Below are positions 37,891-47,761 of a stretch of 64,000 nucleotides of DNA, one piece after another. Made by a program: the position numbers and the translations under genes. The number at the start of each line of letters is the position of its first letter. The first letter of the stretch is position 1. The notes under the pieces were generated by a model. It was not told the origin of the DNA. It worked only from the letters and a program-made list of their open reading frames with translations, and ran no database searches. The DNA is taken from positions 124,001 through 188,000 of the forward strand of contig CAWFZA010000008.1 in assembly GCA_963820095.1 (NCBI GenBank). The letters are read 5' to 3'. This DNA is from Roseiarcus sp963820095. GTDB lineage: Bacteria; Pseudomonadota; Alphaproteobacteria; Rhizobiales; Beijerinckiaceae.

Positions 37891-39058
37891 TCACGGCGCA
37901 AGCGCCGTCTCGACCAGTTCGACCCAATAGCTCATGCCATAGGGCAGGACCTCGTCGTTGAAGTCGTAAGATGGGTGATGCAGCTTGGCGGTGTCGCCGT
38001 TGCCGATGAAGATGAAGGCGCCGGGCCGCGCCTCGAGCATGAAGGAGAAATCCTCCGAGCCCATGGTCGGGGGCGTGTTCGCATCGACCCTGGAGTCGCC
38101 CGAGACCTTGCGCGCGATGCTGGCCGCGAAGTCGGTCTGGGCCTCATGATTGATCGTCGGGGGATAGCCGCGGCGGTATTCGACCCGCGCCTTCGCCCCG
38201 CTCGCTTCGGCAAGACCAGTGGCAATCGCGCTGAATTCGCTTTTCGACCATGTCGCGTGTCTCGGGCTTGAGCGTTCGGACCGTGCCGTTGAGCCAAGCC
38301 GTTTGCGGGATGATGTTGTTGGCCGCGCCAGCCTTGAATTGCGTGATCGAGATGACGCTCGAGTCCAAGGGATCGACATTGCGTGAGGTGATGGTCTGCA
38401 AGGCGGTGACGATCTGCGCCCCCACCATGACGGGATCGATGCAGAGATGCGGCATCGCTCCGTGGCCGCCCTTGCCCTCGATCGTGATCGTGATCTCGTC
38501 CGCCGCCGCCATCAGCGGGCCCTTGCGAAGGCCGAAGGAGCCAACCGCGGCGCCCGGCCAATTGTGCATGCCATAGACCTGCTCGAGGCCAAATTGGTCG
38601 AGGAGCCCGTCGTCGATCATCGCCACCGCGCCCGCGCCCCCTTCCTCGGCGGGTTGGAAGATGACGACCGCATTGCCGGCGAAATCGCGCGACTCGGCAA
38701 GCCGCCGCGCCGCGCCGAGCAACATCGCGGTATGCCCATCGTGGCCGCAGGCGTGCATCTTGCCGGGTGTCTTGGACCGATAGGGGAGGTTGGTCTCTTC
38801 CTCGATCGGCAGCGCGTCCATATCCGCGCGCAAGCCGATCGAACGCGAACTCGATCCCTTGGCGCCGCGGATGACGCCGACGACGCCCGTGCGGCCGATC
38901 GCCGTTCTGACCTCGTCGCAGCCGAAGGCGCGAAGGCGCTCAGCGACGAATTTCGCGGTCTCCTCGACGTCGTACATGAGCCCGGGATTCTGGTGGATTT
39001 CACGGCGCCAAGATCGCACTTCAGGGACGAGATCGTTGATGGCGGCGCTGATCGGCAT
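37891..39058 (-). CDS. M20 family amidohydrolase (hippurate hydrolase-like), one frameshift as sequenced
   Basis: Zinc-dependent peptidase or N-acyl-amino-acid amidohydrolase, about 389 residues after repair. Metal-site motifs are MHACGHDGHTAM, EEGGAGA and, at the end, GSEDFSFM and the terminal His region. The frame breaks at 38233-38238, where the strand reads GAATTC. Removing one T gives GATTC and the continuous VEKRISAIATGLAEASGA, as in family members. The expanded GANTC suggests a sequencing error. ATG 39058 chosen for MPISAAINDLVPEVRSWRR. Confidence 0.82.
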
Positions 39059-39198
39059 TGGAAAGGGACCCTTGCAAACAGCCCACACGTTGCCGCCGCC
39101 CGAGATGCATTGTCAACGACCGCGTGGGTCAGCCCTTGCGATGGAGGAGGAAAATCGCCTGACCGCGCGACGGAGCTGCGGCCTTGACGCGGCGAGTT

Positions 39199-40311
39199 TC
39201 ATGCGGAATTTCGCGCCAGCTCCTTGAGGATCGCGTCGCCCATGTCGCTCGTCGAGACGAGCTGATCGCCCTCGCCGCGAATGTCGGCGGTTCTGAAGCC
39301 CCCCGCCAGCACCTTGGCGATTGCGGCGTCGAGCCGGTCGGCGGCGGCATGGAGACCGAACGAATAGCGCAACGCCATCCCGAACGATCCGATCATCGCG
39401 ATCGGGTTGGCGATTCCTTTGCCGGCGATGTCGGGCGCCGACCCGTGAACCGGCTCGTAAAGCGCCTTCCGGCGGCCGGTCTTTGGATCGATGTCGCCGA
39501 GCGAGGCGGAAGGCAGCATGCCGAGCGACCCAGTCAGCATGGCCGCGACATCCGACAGCATGTCGCCGAACAAGTTGTCGGTGACGATGACGTCGAACTG
39601 CTTCGGCCAGCGAACAAGCTGCATGCCGAGAGCGTCGGCGAGCTGATGCTCGAGCTTGACGTCGGCATATTCCCGTTTGTGCAGGGCGGTCATCACCTCG
39701 TTCCACAGGACGCCGGACTTCATCACATTGCGCTTCTCGGCCGAGGTGACCCTGTTGCCGCGGTTGCGCGCGAGCTCGAACGCGGTCCGCCCGATCCGCT
39801 CGATTTCGTACGTGTCGTAGACCTGGGTGTCGATCGCGCGCTTCTGACCGTTGCCGAGCTCGATGATCTGCTTCGGCTCGCCGAAATAGACGCCGCCGGT
39901 GAGCTCGCGCACGATCACGATGTCGAGACCTTCGACAACCTCGGGCTTGAGCGACGAAGACGAAGCAAGCGCCGGATAGCAGATCGCCGGACGCAGATTG
40001 GCGTAAAGCGCGAGCTCCTTGCGCAGGCGCAGGAGGCCTGCCTCGGGGCGAACGTCATAGGGAACGCCGTCCCACTTCGGGCCGCCGACCGCGGCGAACA
40101 GGATCGCGTCGGCCGCGCCGGCGAGCGCCATGTCCGCCTCGCTGATCGCCTTTCCATGCGCGTCATAGGCGCTCCCGCCGACCAGGCCTTTTTCGATCTC
40201 GAACTTCGCCGCGCCCTCGCGATTGAAGTGGTCGATAATCTTCTCGACTTCGGCCATAACTTCGGGGCCGATGCCGTCGCCGGGGAGGAGCAGAAGCTTG
40301 AAGGTCGCCAT
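39199..40311 (-). CDS. leuB: 3-isopropylmalate dehydrogenase
   Basis: Leucine biosynthesis, oxidative decarboxylation of 3-isopropylmalate. 370 residues, normal length. N-terminal LLLPGDGIGPEVMAEV, substrate loop RPEAGLLRLRKELALYANLRP, metal-binding DNLFGDMLSD and NAD site EPVHGSAPDIAGKGIANP are all present. Start ATG 40311. The gene stands alone here; neither leuC, leuD nor asd is adjacent, although asd often follows in rhizobia. Confidence 0.97.
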   Translation of the reverse strand: MATFKLLLLPGDGIGPEVMAEVEKIIDHFNREGAAKFEIEKGLVGGSAYDAHGKAISEADMALAGAADAILFAAVGGPKWDGVPYDVRPEAGLLRLRKELALYANLRPAICYPALASSSSLKPEVVEGLDIVIVRELTGGVYFGEPKQIIELGNGQKRAIDTQVYDTYEIERIGRTAFELARNRGNRVTSAEKRNVMKSGVLWNEVMTALHKREYADVKLEHQLADALGMQLVRWPKQFDVIVTDNLFGDMLSDVAAMLTGSLGMLPSASLGDIDPKTGRRKALYEPVHGSAPDIAGKGIANPIAMIGSFGMALRYSFGLHAAADRLDAAIAKVLAGGFRTADIRGEGDQLVSTSDMGDAILKELARNSA

Positions 40312-40487
40312 GTTCCGTCACGTTCATGTCAAGGGAAAGCGGGTTGTGTGCTAGACGATTTCCTGTTCGCGCGAAAGCCTGACCTGGGCGTGACCCGTTC
40401 TGCCTCTCCGCAAGGGAAGGCACGGCGCGCGCCCGTGCGCTCGGGCGCGGATTCAACCGGTCCGCGCATGGGCGCTTCATCCTCGTC

Positions 40488-41540
40488 ATGACCGCGATCA
40501 ACAGCGGCGCCGCGGACGGCTTCATTCAGCGATTGCCGAAGGAGATCGGCTTCTTTCTGGTGCATGGCCAAGACGAGGGGCTTGCGCACGAGCGGGTGAA
40601 GGCCATCGTTCGCAGCCGCATCGGCGACGACGCCGACCCAATGCGGCTCGTGCGCCTTGACGGCGATGCGGTCGCGCGCGATCCCGGCGCGCTCTCCGAC
40701 GAAGCCTACGCGATCTCGATGTTCGGGGGAAATCGCGCGATCTGGATCGACGCGCAGGCGCGCGATCTCATGCCGGCGCTCGAGGCTCTGTTCGCCCGTC
40801 CGCCGACGGATTGCACGATCGTCGTCAAGGCGGGACAGCTCAAGAAGGGGACGGCTTTGAGGGCGGCGTTCGAAAGCTCGGCCGCTCGCGCGTCGATCGA
40901 GTGCTATCCTGACGATCCGGGCAGCCTTCAATCTCTCATCGATGCGGAAGCCCGCAGCGCAGGGCTCGCAATCGCGCCGGACGCCCGCGCGGCGCTCCTC
41001 GACATGGTCGGCGCCGATCGTCGAACGACCCGCGGTGAGATCGCGAAACTCATGCTTTATGCGCGAGGACAGTCGGAAATCACCGCCGAGGACGTCGAGG
41101 CGATCGTCTCCGACGCAGCCCCGTCCAATCTCGATGAAGTCATCGATCACGCCCTGCTCAGCGACCTGGCTGAAGTTGAGGCGTCCCTTTCCCGATTCTT
41201 CCGCGAGGGAGGCGAAGCGGATTATCTCATGATCCGGCTCATCGCCCGATTGACGCTGCTGCACCGGCTGAGACTGGAAATGGACCAGGGCCGGCCGTTC
41301 GACGCCGCGTGTCAGGCTTTGTTCGTGAGATTGCCGATGTCGGCGCGGCGCGCGCTCGCGAGACAAGCCGAGCGCTGGACCTCGGAGGCGATCGCCGAGC
41401 GTCTGCCCGCAATTCGGGCGGCGAGCGCGCGGGTTCGGACCGAAGTCCGAGCTCGCCGACGTTCTGGCGACGCGAGCGCTGTGGACCCTGGCGTCGCGGC
41501 GGCGCGGCGCCAGACGCTGAGCCGGGCGTCAGGGCGCTAG
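40488..41540 (+). CDS. holA: DNA polymerase III delta subunit
   Basis: Clamp-loader wrench subunit, 350 residues. N-terminal degenerate ATPase domain begins GFFLVHGQDEGLAHERVKAI and contains ISMFGGNRAIWIDA, then TTRGEIAKLMLYA and the C-terminal collar helices (YLMIRLIARLTLLHRLRLEM). Length and order match alphaproteobacterial HolA. Usually leuS-lptE-holA-parB; here holA is isolated between leuB and a repeat-rich intergenic segment. Confidence 0.9.
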   Translation: MTAINSGAADGFIQRLPKEIGFFLVHGQDEGLAHERVKAIVRSRIGDDADPMRLVRLDGDAVARDPGALSDEAYAISMFGGNRAIWIDAQARDLMPALEALFARPPTDCTIVVKAGQLKKGTALRAAFESSAARASIECYPDDPGSLQSLIDAEARSAGLAIAPDARAALLDMVGADRRTTRGEIAKLMLYARGQSEITAEDVEAIVSDAAPSNLDEVIDHALLSDLAEVEASLSRFFREGGEADYLMIRLIARLTLLHRLRLEMDQGRPFDAACQALFVRLPMSARRALARQAERWTSEAIAERLPAIRAASARVRTEVRARRRSGDASAVDPGVAAARRQTLSRASGR

Positions 41541-42064
41541 AGTCGACTACGGAGTCTTGAACGTATTCCATCGGTAAATTAGTCCAGCCGAGCAATTTGG
41601 GTTTTCTCGGCCCTCGCCCCTTTCGCCGCGAAAACCCCCATCAATGTTATTGGATTGTCTTGGATTTCCTTGGATTCTCTCGTCCGAATCGAGACTTATC
41701 AATAGGTTATGGGGATTTCTCCGGAAAGAAAATTTCGTGCGTCCTTTCCGCGGGCTGAGAGGCGCGACGGAGGCGAGCCCTGCGGTTGAGGCCATGCGGA
41801 AGGGCGGGATTGTTCATCAGGAGAGCTTAGCCAGATTTCTGGTTTCCCGCAATAAAATGTCATCCCGAACCGTTGCATTCCGGCCGTTCTGAAGCGTCTC
41901 CGTCTGCCAAAGCCGAGCAACTTGCTTGGAAGGAACAACGAGGCCGGTCGAGAGCCTGTTACGAGGATTCAATCGCCCAATCGAGAGCAGTTATTCTCTC
42001 CACTCGAGATGCAATTGGATTCCTTGAGCGGCTGCAATAGCGGCAATCCTCGAACTGAAGCCTT
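41541..42064. other. Long intergenic region with dispersed repeat, no gene seen
   Basis: 524 bp between convergent holA and the ABC-F gene. The left half contains repeat copy B (41595-41709). The remainder has lower GC than the genes and several TTGGATT-like words, including ATTGGATTCCTT near 42015. Short frames on both strands look like the spurious ORFs such repeats generate. Confidence 0.5.
41595..41709 (+). repeat. Dispersed repeat, copy B (about 115 bp)
   Basis: Homologous to the minus strand of 21942-22049. It contains three imperfect 10-bp units (ATTGGATTGT, CTTGGATTTC, CTTGGATTCT); copy A has about two, so the length difference is one unit. Ends with ATCAATAGGTTA. The inverted orientation and 19.5-kb spacing relative to copy A would allow recombination to flip the interval between them. 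Confidence 0.65.
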
Positions 42065-43873
42065 CTATTGCCTCTCCAGTTCCTCCCGCAGGATCTCCAA
42101 GCCGAGCCACTCATCCTCCGCGTTGGCGAGCGCGTCGCGCAGCTCCCCGTAAGCTCTTGTCGCGGCGGCGAACGCGGGCGGCTCGCGCGCGGGAAAGTCC
42201 GCGTCAGCCAGCTTGCTCTCCAACAGGCCGAGATCGGCTCGAAGCTTTTCGATCTTATCCGGCAGCGTTTCGAGGGCGCGCTTCTCGTTGAACCCGAGCT
42301 TGCGTTTCGGGGCCGGTCGCTCCGGCTGGGGCGCCTTGTCAGCAATTTCCATCGTCGCCACTGGCGCGGCGAGCGGGCCGGAGAGCCCCCGCCCGCGCTG
42401 GGCGACCATGTCGGAATAGCCGCCCGCATATTCGACCCAGCGCCCCTCCCCCTCCGCCACGATGACCGATGTCGCGACGCGGTCGAGAAAGTCGCGATCG
42501 TGGCTGACGAGAAGGATGGTCCCTGGGTAGTCGCCGAGCAGCTCCTCGAGAAGGTCCAGCGTTTCGATGTCGAGGTCGTTGGTCGGCTCGTCAAGCACCA
42601 TAAGATTGGAGGGCTTGGCCAGGGCCCTCGCCAGCATGAGCCGCCCGCGCTCGCCGCCGGACAATTTTCCGATCGGCGTGCGGGCCTGTTCGGGCGGAAA
42701 CAGGAAGTCGCGCATGTAGCCTTGCACATGCCGCCGTTCGCCGTTGATCGTCACGTAGTCGCTGCCGCCCCCAGTCAGCGCGTCGACAAGGGTCGTCGCC
42801 GGCTCGAGCGAGGCGCGCCCCTGATCGAGAGAAGCCGTCGCGACGTTGGCGCCGAGGCGCACCGACCCAACGTCTGGCGCGAGGGCGCCCGTCAGGAGGC
42901 CCAGGAGCGTCGTCTTGCCCGCGCCGTTGGCGCCGACGATGCCGATCCGGTCGCGGCGCATGACGCGGAGCGAGAAATCGCGCACGATCGGACGGTCGCC
43001 ATAGGTCTTGCTGATCCGCTCGGCGTCGATCACCAGCGCGCCCGAGGCCTTCGTCTCTTGCGCCGCCATGGCGGCGACGCCGGTCGGCCGTAGAGTTTCG
43101 CGCCGTTCGCGCCTGAGCTCGGCGAGTTCGCCGACCCGTCGCATGTTGCGCTTGCGGCGCGCGGTCACGCCATAGCGCATCCAGTGCTCTTCATTGACAA
43201 TTCTGCGGTCGAGCTTGTGACGCTCGAGTTCCTCCTCCTCGAGCTTCTGGTCGCGCCAGGCCTCGAAAGCGCCAAAACCTTGATCAAGGCGACGCGTGCG
43301 GCCGCGATCGAGCCAGATCGTGGCGCGGGTCAAGTCAGCGAGCAGCCTTTTGTCGTGGCTGATGAGCGCCAGCGCCGAACGGCTTTCGATGAGACGCGCC
43401 TCGAGCCATTCGATGGCGATGAGGTCGAGGTGATTGGTCGGCTCGTCGAGCAGCAGAATGTCAGGCTTTTGGCTCAAAACCCTGACGAGCGCCGCCCGGC
43501 GCGCTTCGCCGCCGGAAAGGCGGGCGGGATCAGCGGCCGGATCGAGCCCGAGCTCGGCCATCATCGCTCTCGCCGCGTAGGGGTCGTCGAATTCGTGAAG
43601 CCCCGCGAGCACATAGTCCAGCGTGGTCTTGAAGCCGGACATGTCGGGCTCTTGCGACAGATAGGCCAAGCGCGCAGAAGGCTGGACGAAGCGGGTTCCG
43701 CGGTCTGGCGCCATCTCGGCCGCCGCGACGCGAAACAGCGTCGATTTGCCCGATCCGTTCCGGCCAACGACGGCGATGCGGTCGCCGGCGGAAATGGACA
43801 ATTCCGCTCCGTCCAGAAGCGGCGCCCCGCCGAGCGTGACGACCATGTCTCGCAATTGTAGGACGGGCGGCAT
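42065..43873 (-). CDS. ABC-F family ATPase (Uup-like)
   Basis: Cytosolic tandem-ABC protein of 602 residues without transmembrane segments. NBD1: GRNGSGKSTL, LSGGEARR, LLLDEPTNHLDL. NBD2: GANGAGKTTL, LSGGERGR, LVLDEPTNDLDI. A charged linker sits between the domains and a C-terminal helical extension (about residues 520-602) resembles the DNA-binding coiled coil of Uup. ABC-F proteins act on the ribosome; Uup also affects transposon excision. Start ATG 43873 (MPPVLQLRDM) preferred over 43915. Confidence 0.9.
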   Translation of the reverse strand: MPPVLQLRDMVVTLGGAPLLDGAELSISAGDRIAVVGRNGSGKSTLFRVAAAEMAPDRGTRFVQPSARLAYLSQEPDMSGFKTTLDYVLAGLHEFDDPYAARAMMAELGLDPAADPARLSGGEARRAALVRVLSQKPDILLLDEPTNHLDLIAIEWLEARLIESRSALALISHDKRLLADLTRATIWLDRGRTRRLDQGFGAFEAWRDQKLEEEELERHKLDRRIVNEEHWMRYGVTARRKRNMRRVGELAELRRERRETLRPTGVAAMAAQETKASGALVIDAERISKTYGDRPIVRDFSLRVMRRDRIGIVGANGAGKTTLLGLLTGALAPDVGSVRLGANVATASLDQGRASLEPATTLVDALTGGGSDYVTINGERRHVQGYMRDFLFPPEQARTPIGKLSGGERGRLMLARALAKPSNLMVLDEPTNDLDIETLDLLEELLGDYPGTILLVSHDRDFLDRVATSVIVAEGEGRWVEYAGGYSDMVAQRGRGLSGPLAAPVATMEIADKAPQPERPAPKRKLGFNEKRALETLPDKIEKLRADLGLLESKLADADFPAREPPAFAAATRAYGELRDALANAEDEWLGLEILREELERQ

Positions 43874-43936
43874 ATGAATAGATCCGGACGCGGGGGGCGT
43901 CACGCTTAACGGCAAGCGGGGGAAAGGAAAAGGTCT

Positions 43937-45595
43937 ATGGCGACCCAGGCGACTCTAGCGGCATTGTCGAAATTGACCAGCTTGCGCGACGGCGTGCTTG
44001 CCCGGCCGGCAAGACAAGATTTTGCCGACGATCCGGCCCGCTTCAAGCAATTCAGCGTCACGCTCGACGATCTCCTGTTCGACTATTCCAAGCAGCGCAT
44101 CGACGCAGGGGTCTTGAGCGCGCTCGTCGAGCTCGCCAAGACGGCCCAGGTCGAAGCCAAGCGCGAGGCGATGTTCGCCGGCGAGAAGATCAACGTCACC
44201 GAGAAGCGCGCCGTCCTGCATACCGCCTTGCGCAATTTTTCCGGCAAGCCCGTTCGGGTCGACGGCCAGGACGTCATGCCGGAGGTGATCGGCACGCGAG
44301 AAAAGATGCTGAGCTTCGCCGCCGATGTGCGCGAGGGCCGGGTGCGGGGCGCGCTCGGCCAGCCGATGACCGACGTCATCAATATCGGCATCGGCGGGTC
44401 CGATCTCGGCCCGGCCATGGCCACGCGGGCGCTCGCGCCGTTCGCGCCGCCGCAATTGCGCAGCCACTTCGTTTCCAATGTCGACGGGGCGGACATTGGC
44501 GACACCTTGCGCGGGCTCGATCCCTCGCGAACGCTGTTCATCGTCTCATCGAAGACCTTCTCCACGCTCGAGACGATGACCAATGCGGCGACGGCCCGCG
44601 CCTGGATCGCGCAAGGGGTCGGCGAAGCGGCGGTCGGAGACCATTTCGCCGCCGTCTCGACCCAGCTCGACAAGGTCGCGGCGTTCGGCATCCAGCCGAC
44701 GCGGGTGTTCGGTTTCTGGGACTGGGTCGGCGGCCGCTATTCGGTCTGGTCGAGCATCGGGCTGCCGCTCGCGATCGCCATCGGGCCCGACCGCTTCAAC
44801 GAATTCCTGCGTGGCGGCTATGAGATCGACGAGCATTTCCGTAACGCGCCCATCGAGCGCAACATCCCGATCCTGATGGGGCTGCTCAGCGTCTGGAACC
44901 GCAATGTCCTCGGCCACGCGACGCATGGCGTGATTCCATACGACCAGCGGCTCGGGCGCTTCCCCGCCTATCTCCAGCAATTGCAGATGGAGAGCAACGG
45001 CAAGCATGTCCAGCTCGACGGCTCGCCGGCCAACACGGCGACCGGCCCGGTGGTGTGGGGCGAGCCCGGCACCAATGGTCAGCACGCCTTCTTCCAGCTC
45101 ATCCATCAGGGCACGGAGATCGTCCCCCTCGACCTGCTCGTGGCTGCGACGCCGACGGAGGCCGACGGGCATCATCACGATCTTCTGGTCGCCAATTGTC
45201 TCGCCCAGGGCCAGGCTTTGATGCATGGCCGAACGCCGCAAGAGGCCGAGGCGATCACCCACAAGCAGGGGGCGAGCGAAGCGGAGGCGAAAAGACTGGC
45301 GCCGCACAAGAGCTTTTCCGGCAGCCGGCCGACGAGCACGTTCCTCTACCGCCATCTCGATCCGCGCACGCTCGGGCGCCTCATCGCCCTTTACGAGCAC
45401 AAGGTGTTCACCGAGGGCGTCGTTTGGAACATCGATTCGTTCGACCAATGGGGCGTCGAATTGGGCAAGGAGCTCGCCTCGAGCTTGGCGCCGATCGTCA
45501 GCGACGCGGCTGCGGCCATTTCAGAGTTGGACTCGTCGACGGCCGGGCTCGTCACCCATCTGCGCGAGCTTCGCGGCGACCCTGCGAGCGGCTGA
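43937..45595 (+). CDS. pgi: Glucose-6-phosphate isomerase
   Basis: 552 residues, standard for the bacterial/eukaryotic PGI family. Signatures GIGGSDLGPAM, SSKTFSTLETMTNA, the catalytic Glu region GEPGTNGQHAFFQLIHQG and the C-terminal FDQWGVELGKELA are intact. Interconverts glucose-6-phosphate and fructose-6-phosphate. Start ATG 43937 with GGGGGAAAGGAAAAGG upstream. Divergent from the ABC-F gene with only 63 bp between starts. Confidence 0.97.
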   Translation: MATQATLAALSKLTSLRDGVLARPARQDFADDPARFKQFSVTLDDLLFDYSKQRIDAGVLSALVELAKTAQVEAKREAMFAGEKINVTEKRAVLHTALRNFSGKPVRVDGQDVMPEVIGTREKMLSFAADVREGRVRGALGQPMTDVINIGIGGSDLGPAMATRALAPFAPPQLRSHFVSNVDGADIGDTLRGLDPSRTLFIVSSKTFSTLETMTNAATARAWIAQGVGEAAVGDHFAAVSTQLDKVAAFGIQPTRVFGFWDWVGGRYSVWSSIGLPLAIAIGPDRFNEFLRGGYEIDEHFRNAPIERNIPILMGLLSVWNRNVLGHATHGVIPYDQRLGRFPAYLQQLQMESNGKHVQLDGSPANTATGPVVWGEPGTNGQHAFFQLIHQGTEIVPLDLLVAATPTEADGHHHDLLVANCLAQGQALMHGRTPQEAEAITHKQGASEAEAKRLAPHKSFSGSRPTSTFLYRHLDPRTLGRLIALYEHKVFTEGVVWNIDSFDQWGVELGKELASSLAPIVSDAAAAISELDSSTAGLVTHLRELRGDPASG

Positions 45596-45857
45596 CGGCC
45601 GAGAGGTCATTCTGGCTGCGAGCTCAATTGGCTTCACCGCCTTTGGCGAGAAGCCCAGGGGATTCGCGGCCTGCTGTCGTTCGGCGCGCTGATCGCCGGC
45701 TGACGATGGCGGCGACCCTGTTCGGAACCGTCGTCTGTGCGGTTGCGGCCGCGCGCAATCGGGTACGGGCTGCCTCCCAACACTGGATTGTTGCGCCGAG
45801 AAAGTACAATGCGGTTTGATTTGCGGATGAGCTTTCCGCAAGAGCGCTTGCGTATGG

Positions 45858-47318
45858 CTACCGTCGGAACTCCGGCTTGACGGCAGCGTAGAGCGCCTTG
45901 AAGCGCTCGCGCTGTCTCGCGAATTTTTCCGCAAGAGCCGGGTCCGGTTCGGTCACGTCGGCGATCCCGGGCGGCAGGCAGACGGCTTCGGGCAGCTCGC
46001 CGGTCGCGGCGATGCGCGCCAGCCGCGCGGCGCCATAGGCAGGGCCCGTTTCGCCGCCCTTCATGCGCACGACCGTAAAGCCGGTCGCGGCGGCGATCAT
46101 GCGCGTCCATGAAGAACTCTTCGCGCCGCCGCCGATGAGCCCGACGCGCTCAATTTCGACGCCCGCCAGGCTAAGACAATCGCGCGCCTCCGCCAGCGTG
46201 AGCGCGACCCCTTCCATCACCGCGCGGGCGACCTCGGCGGGGGAGGTCGTCTCGCTCATGCCGAACAGAACGCCGCGCGCGTAAGGGTCATCGAGCGGCG
46301 TCCGCTCGCCGCTGAGATAAGGCAGAAAGAGAAGCGCGGCAGGGCCGGAGTAGTCCGCCGCCGCCTCACGCTCGAGCGCGTCCGGGGAGGCGCCGAGAAG
46401 ACGCCCCAAGAAAGCAAGCGCGCCGGCGCCGTTAAGCATCGCCGCCATGGCGTACCAGCGATTCGGCAGCGCATGGGCGAAAGCGTGCACGAGCTGTTCG
46501 GGCGCGCTCCGGTATCGATCGGTCGTGACGATGAGCTGGGTCGCGGTTCCAAGCGAAATGAAGGCTTCGCCCGGCGCGATCGCGCCCAGGCCGACCGCGC
46601 CTACGGCGGCGTCGCCGCCCCCGGCCGCGAGCAGAACCCCGCGCGGCAGGCCTAGCGCGTCGGCTGCCTCGGGCCGAATCTGTCCGGCCGGCGCCGATCC
46701 CTCGAATAGAGGGGGCGCCCAGGCGGGGTCCGCGTCGCAGGCGTCGAACGCTTCGGCCGACCATGCTCGCCGGGCCTCGTCCAGGAGCCACGTCCCCGCC
46801 GCATCGCTCATGTCGGAGGCCCGTTCCCCGCCAAGCTTGAGCCGCAAATAGTCCTTCGGCGACAGGAGCGCGTTCACCAGGCGGCGATGGTCCGGCTCGT
46901 TGCGGGCGATCCATTTGAGCTTCGGCCCGGTGAAACCCGGCATCGGCTTCACGCCAACCGTTTGGGCCAGGTCAGGATAATCGCGCGCCAGCTCGTCGGC
47001 CTCGCGAAAAGCACGTCCGTCGTTGTGGAGGATCGCCGGGCGAATTGGCCTGTCGGCTCGGTCGAGAAGCACGGCGCCATGCATCTGGCCCGAGAAGCCG
47101 ATCGCCTTCAGGCCGCCGAGCGCCTTGCCCGCGGCGCCTCTCAGATCGGCGATCGCGCCGGCCATCGCGCTCGCCCAGTCGTCCGGATCTTGTTCGGACC
47201 AGCCCGCGCGTGGGCGGTCGGGGGAATAGCTCCTGGCGGCGCTCGCGATGGGACTGCCGCGCTCGTCGGTCAGAAGCGCTTTGAGCCCGGAGGTTCCGCA
47301 GTCAAGCCCGAGATACAT
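45858..47318 (-). CDS. xylB: Xylulokinase (FGGY family)
   Basis: 486-residue sugar kinase phosphorylating D-xylulose. Nucleotide site LGLDCGTSGLKALL, substrate loop GFSGQMHGAVLLD, LPYLSGERTPLDDPYARG and GLIGGGAKSSSWTRMIA match XylB. ATG 47318 (MYLGLDCG) is the natural start. No xylA or xylose transporter adjoins, although two CUT2 importers lie elsewhere in the window. D-xylulose is the likely substrate; another ketopentose is possible. Confidence 0.9.
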   Translation of the reverse strand: MYLGLDCGTSGLKALLTDERGSPIASAARSYSPDRPRAGWSEQDPDDWASAMAGAIADLRGAAGKALGGLKAIGFSGQMHGAVLLDRADRPIRPAILHNDGRAFREADELARDYPDLAQTVGVKPMPGFTGPKLKWIARNEPDHRRLVNALLSPKDYLRLKLGGERASDMSDAAGTWLLDEARRAWSAEAFDACDADPAWAPPLFEGSAPAGQIRPEAADALGLPRGVLLAAGGGDAAVGAVGLGAIAPGEAFISLGTATQLIVTTDRYRSAPEQLVHAFAHALPNRWYAMAAMLNGAGALAFLGRLLGASPDALEREAAADYSGPAALLFLPYLSGERTPLDDPYARGVLFGMSETTSPAEVARAVMEGVALTLAEARDCLSLAGVEIERVGLIGGGAKSSSWTRMIAAATGFTVVRMKGGETGPAYGAARLARIAATGELPEAVCLPPGIADVTEPDPALAEKFARQRERFKALYAAVKPEFRR

Positions 47319-47410
47319 CGGTCTGCATAGTGCTCTGCGGCGGCAGCCGCTCACAAGCGGGAGCAGACGATCACGCGCGAAGAAGGGGGCTTACGTTCGT
47401 GCCTGCCCTC

Positions 47411-47761
47411 TCAATGGCCCCAAGCCTGACGACAGGAGATTGCGGGCGTCGGCCCAAGCCAGCACCACTCCGGATCGACGTCGTCTTCCTCCAGTTCGGC
47501 GAAGTTCTCGAGAATGTACTTAAGGCCAGAAAGGATCGGTTGATCAGCCCCGCGGACCGCCTCGTCGACGCCCTCCCACTCGCGCGCGCCCGCCTGCCGG
47601 GAGAAGCGGCGAACGAGGCCGGCGGCGAAAATGCCGCTCGTCAGATTGCGCTGGGCCGCGTCACGCGAAAGGCGGCGCGCGAAATCGCCGCCGATCGAGG
47701 CGACCGCCGCGCGCGCCACGTGTGGGTTGGAACAGGTCCGGAGGATCTCGCGCACGATCAT
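47411..47761 (-). CDS. Conserved alphaproteobacterial protein of unknown function
   Basis: 116 residues starting MIVREILRTCSNPHVARAAV. Helical, with IGGDFARRLSRDAAQ and DQPILSGLKYILENF. I recall similar short proteins in Rhizobiales without an assigned role. No signal peptide or transmembrane helix. It lies 93 bp upstream of xylB on the same strand and may be cotranscribed with it. Translation of its acidic end EEDDVDPEWCWLG is normal for the genome's codon use. Confidence 0.65.
   Translation of the reverse strand: MIVREILRTCSNPHVARAAVASIGGDFARRLSRDAAQRNLTSGIFAAGLVRRFSRQAGAREWEGVDEAVRGADQPILSGLKYILENFAELEEDDVDPEWCWLGPTPAISCRQAWGH

Noticed and set aside
41644..41938. Small genes on either strand beside repeat copy B
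   Set aside because: Frames are open but lack ribosome sites and fall in a dispersed non-coding repeat; similar translations arise wherever such repeats occur.
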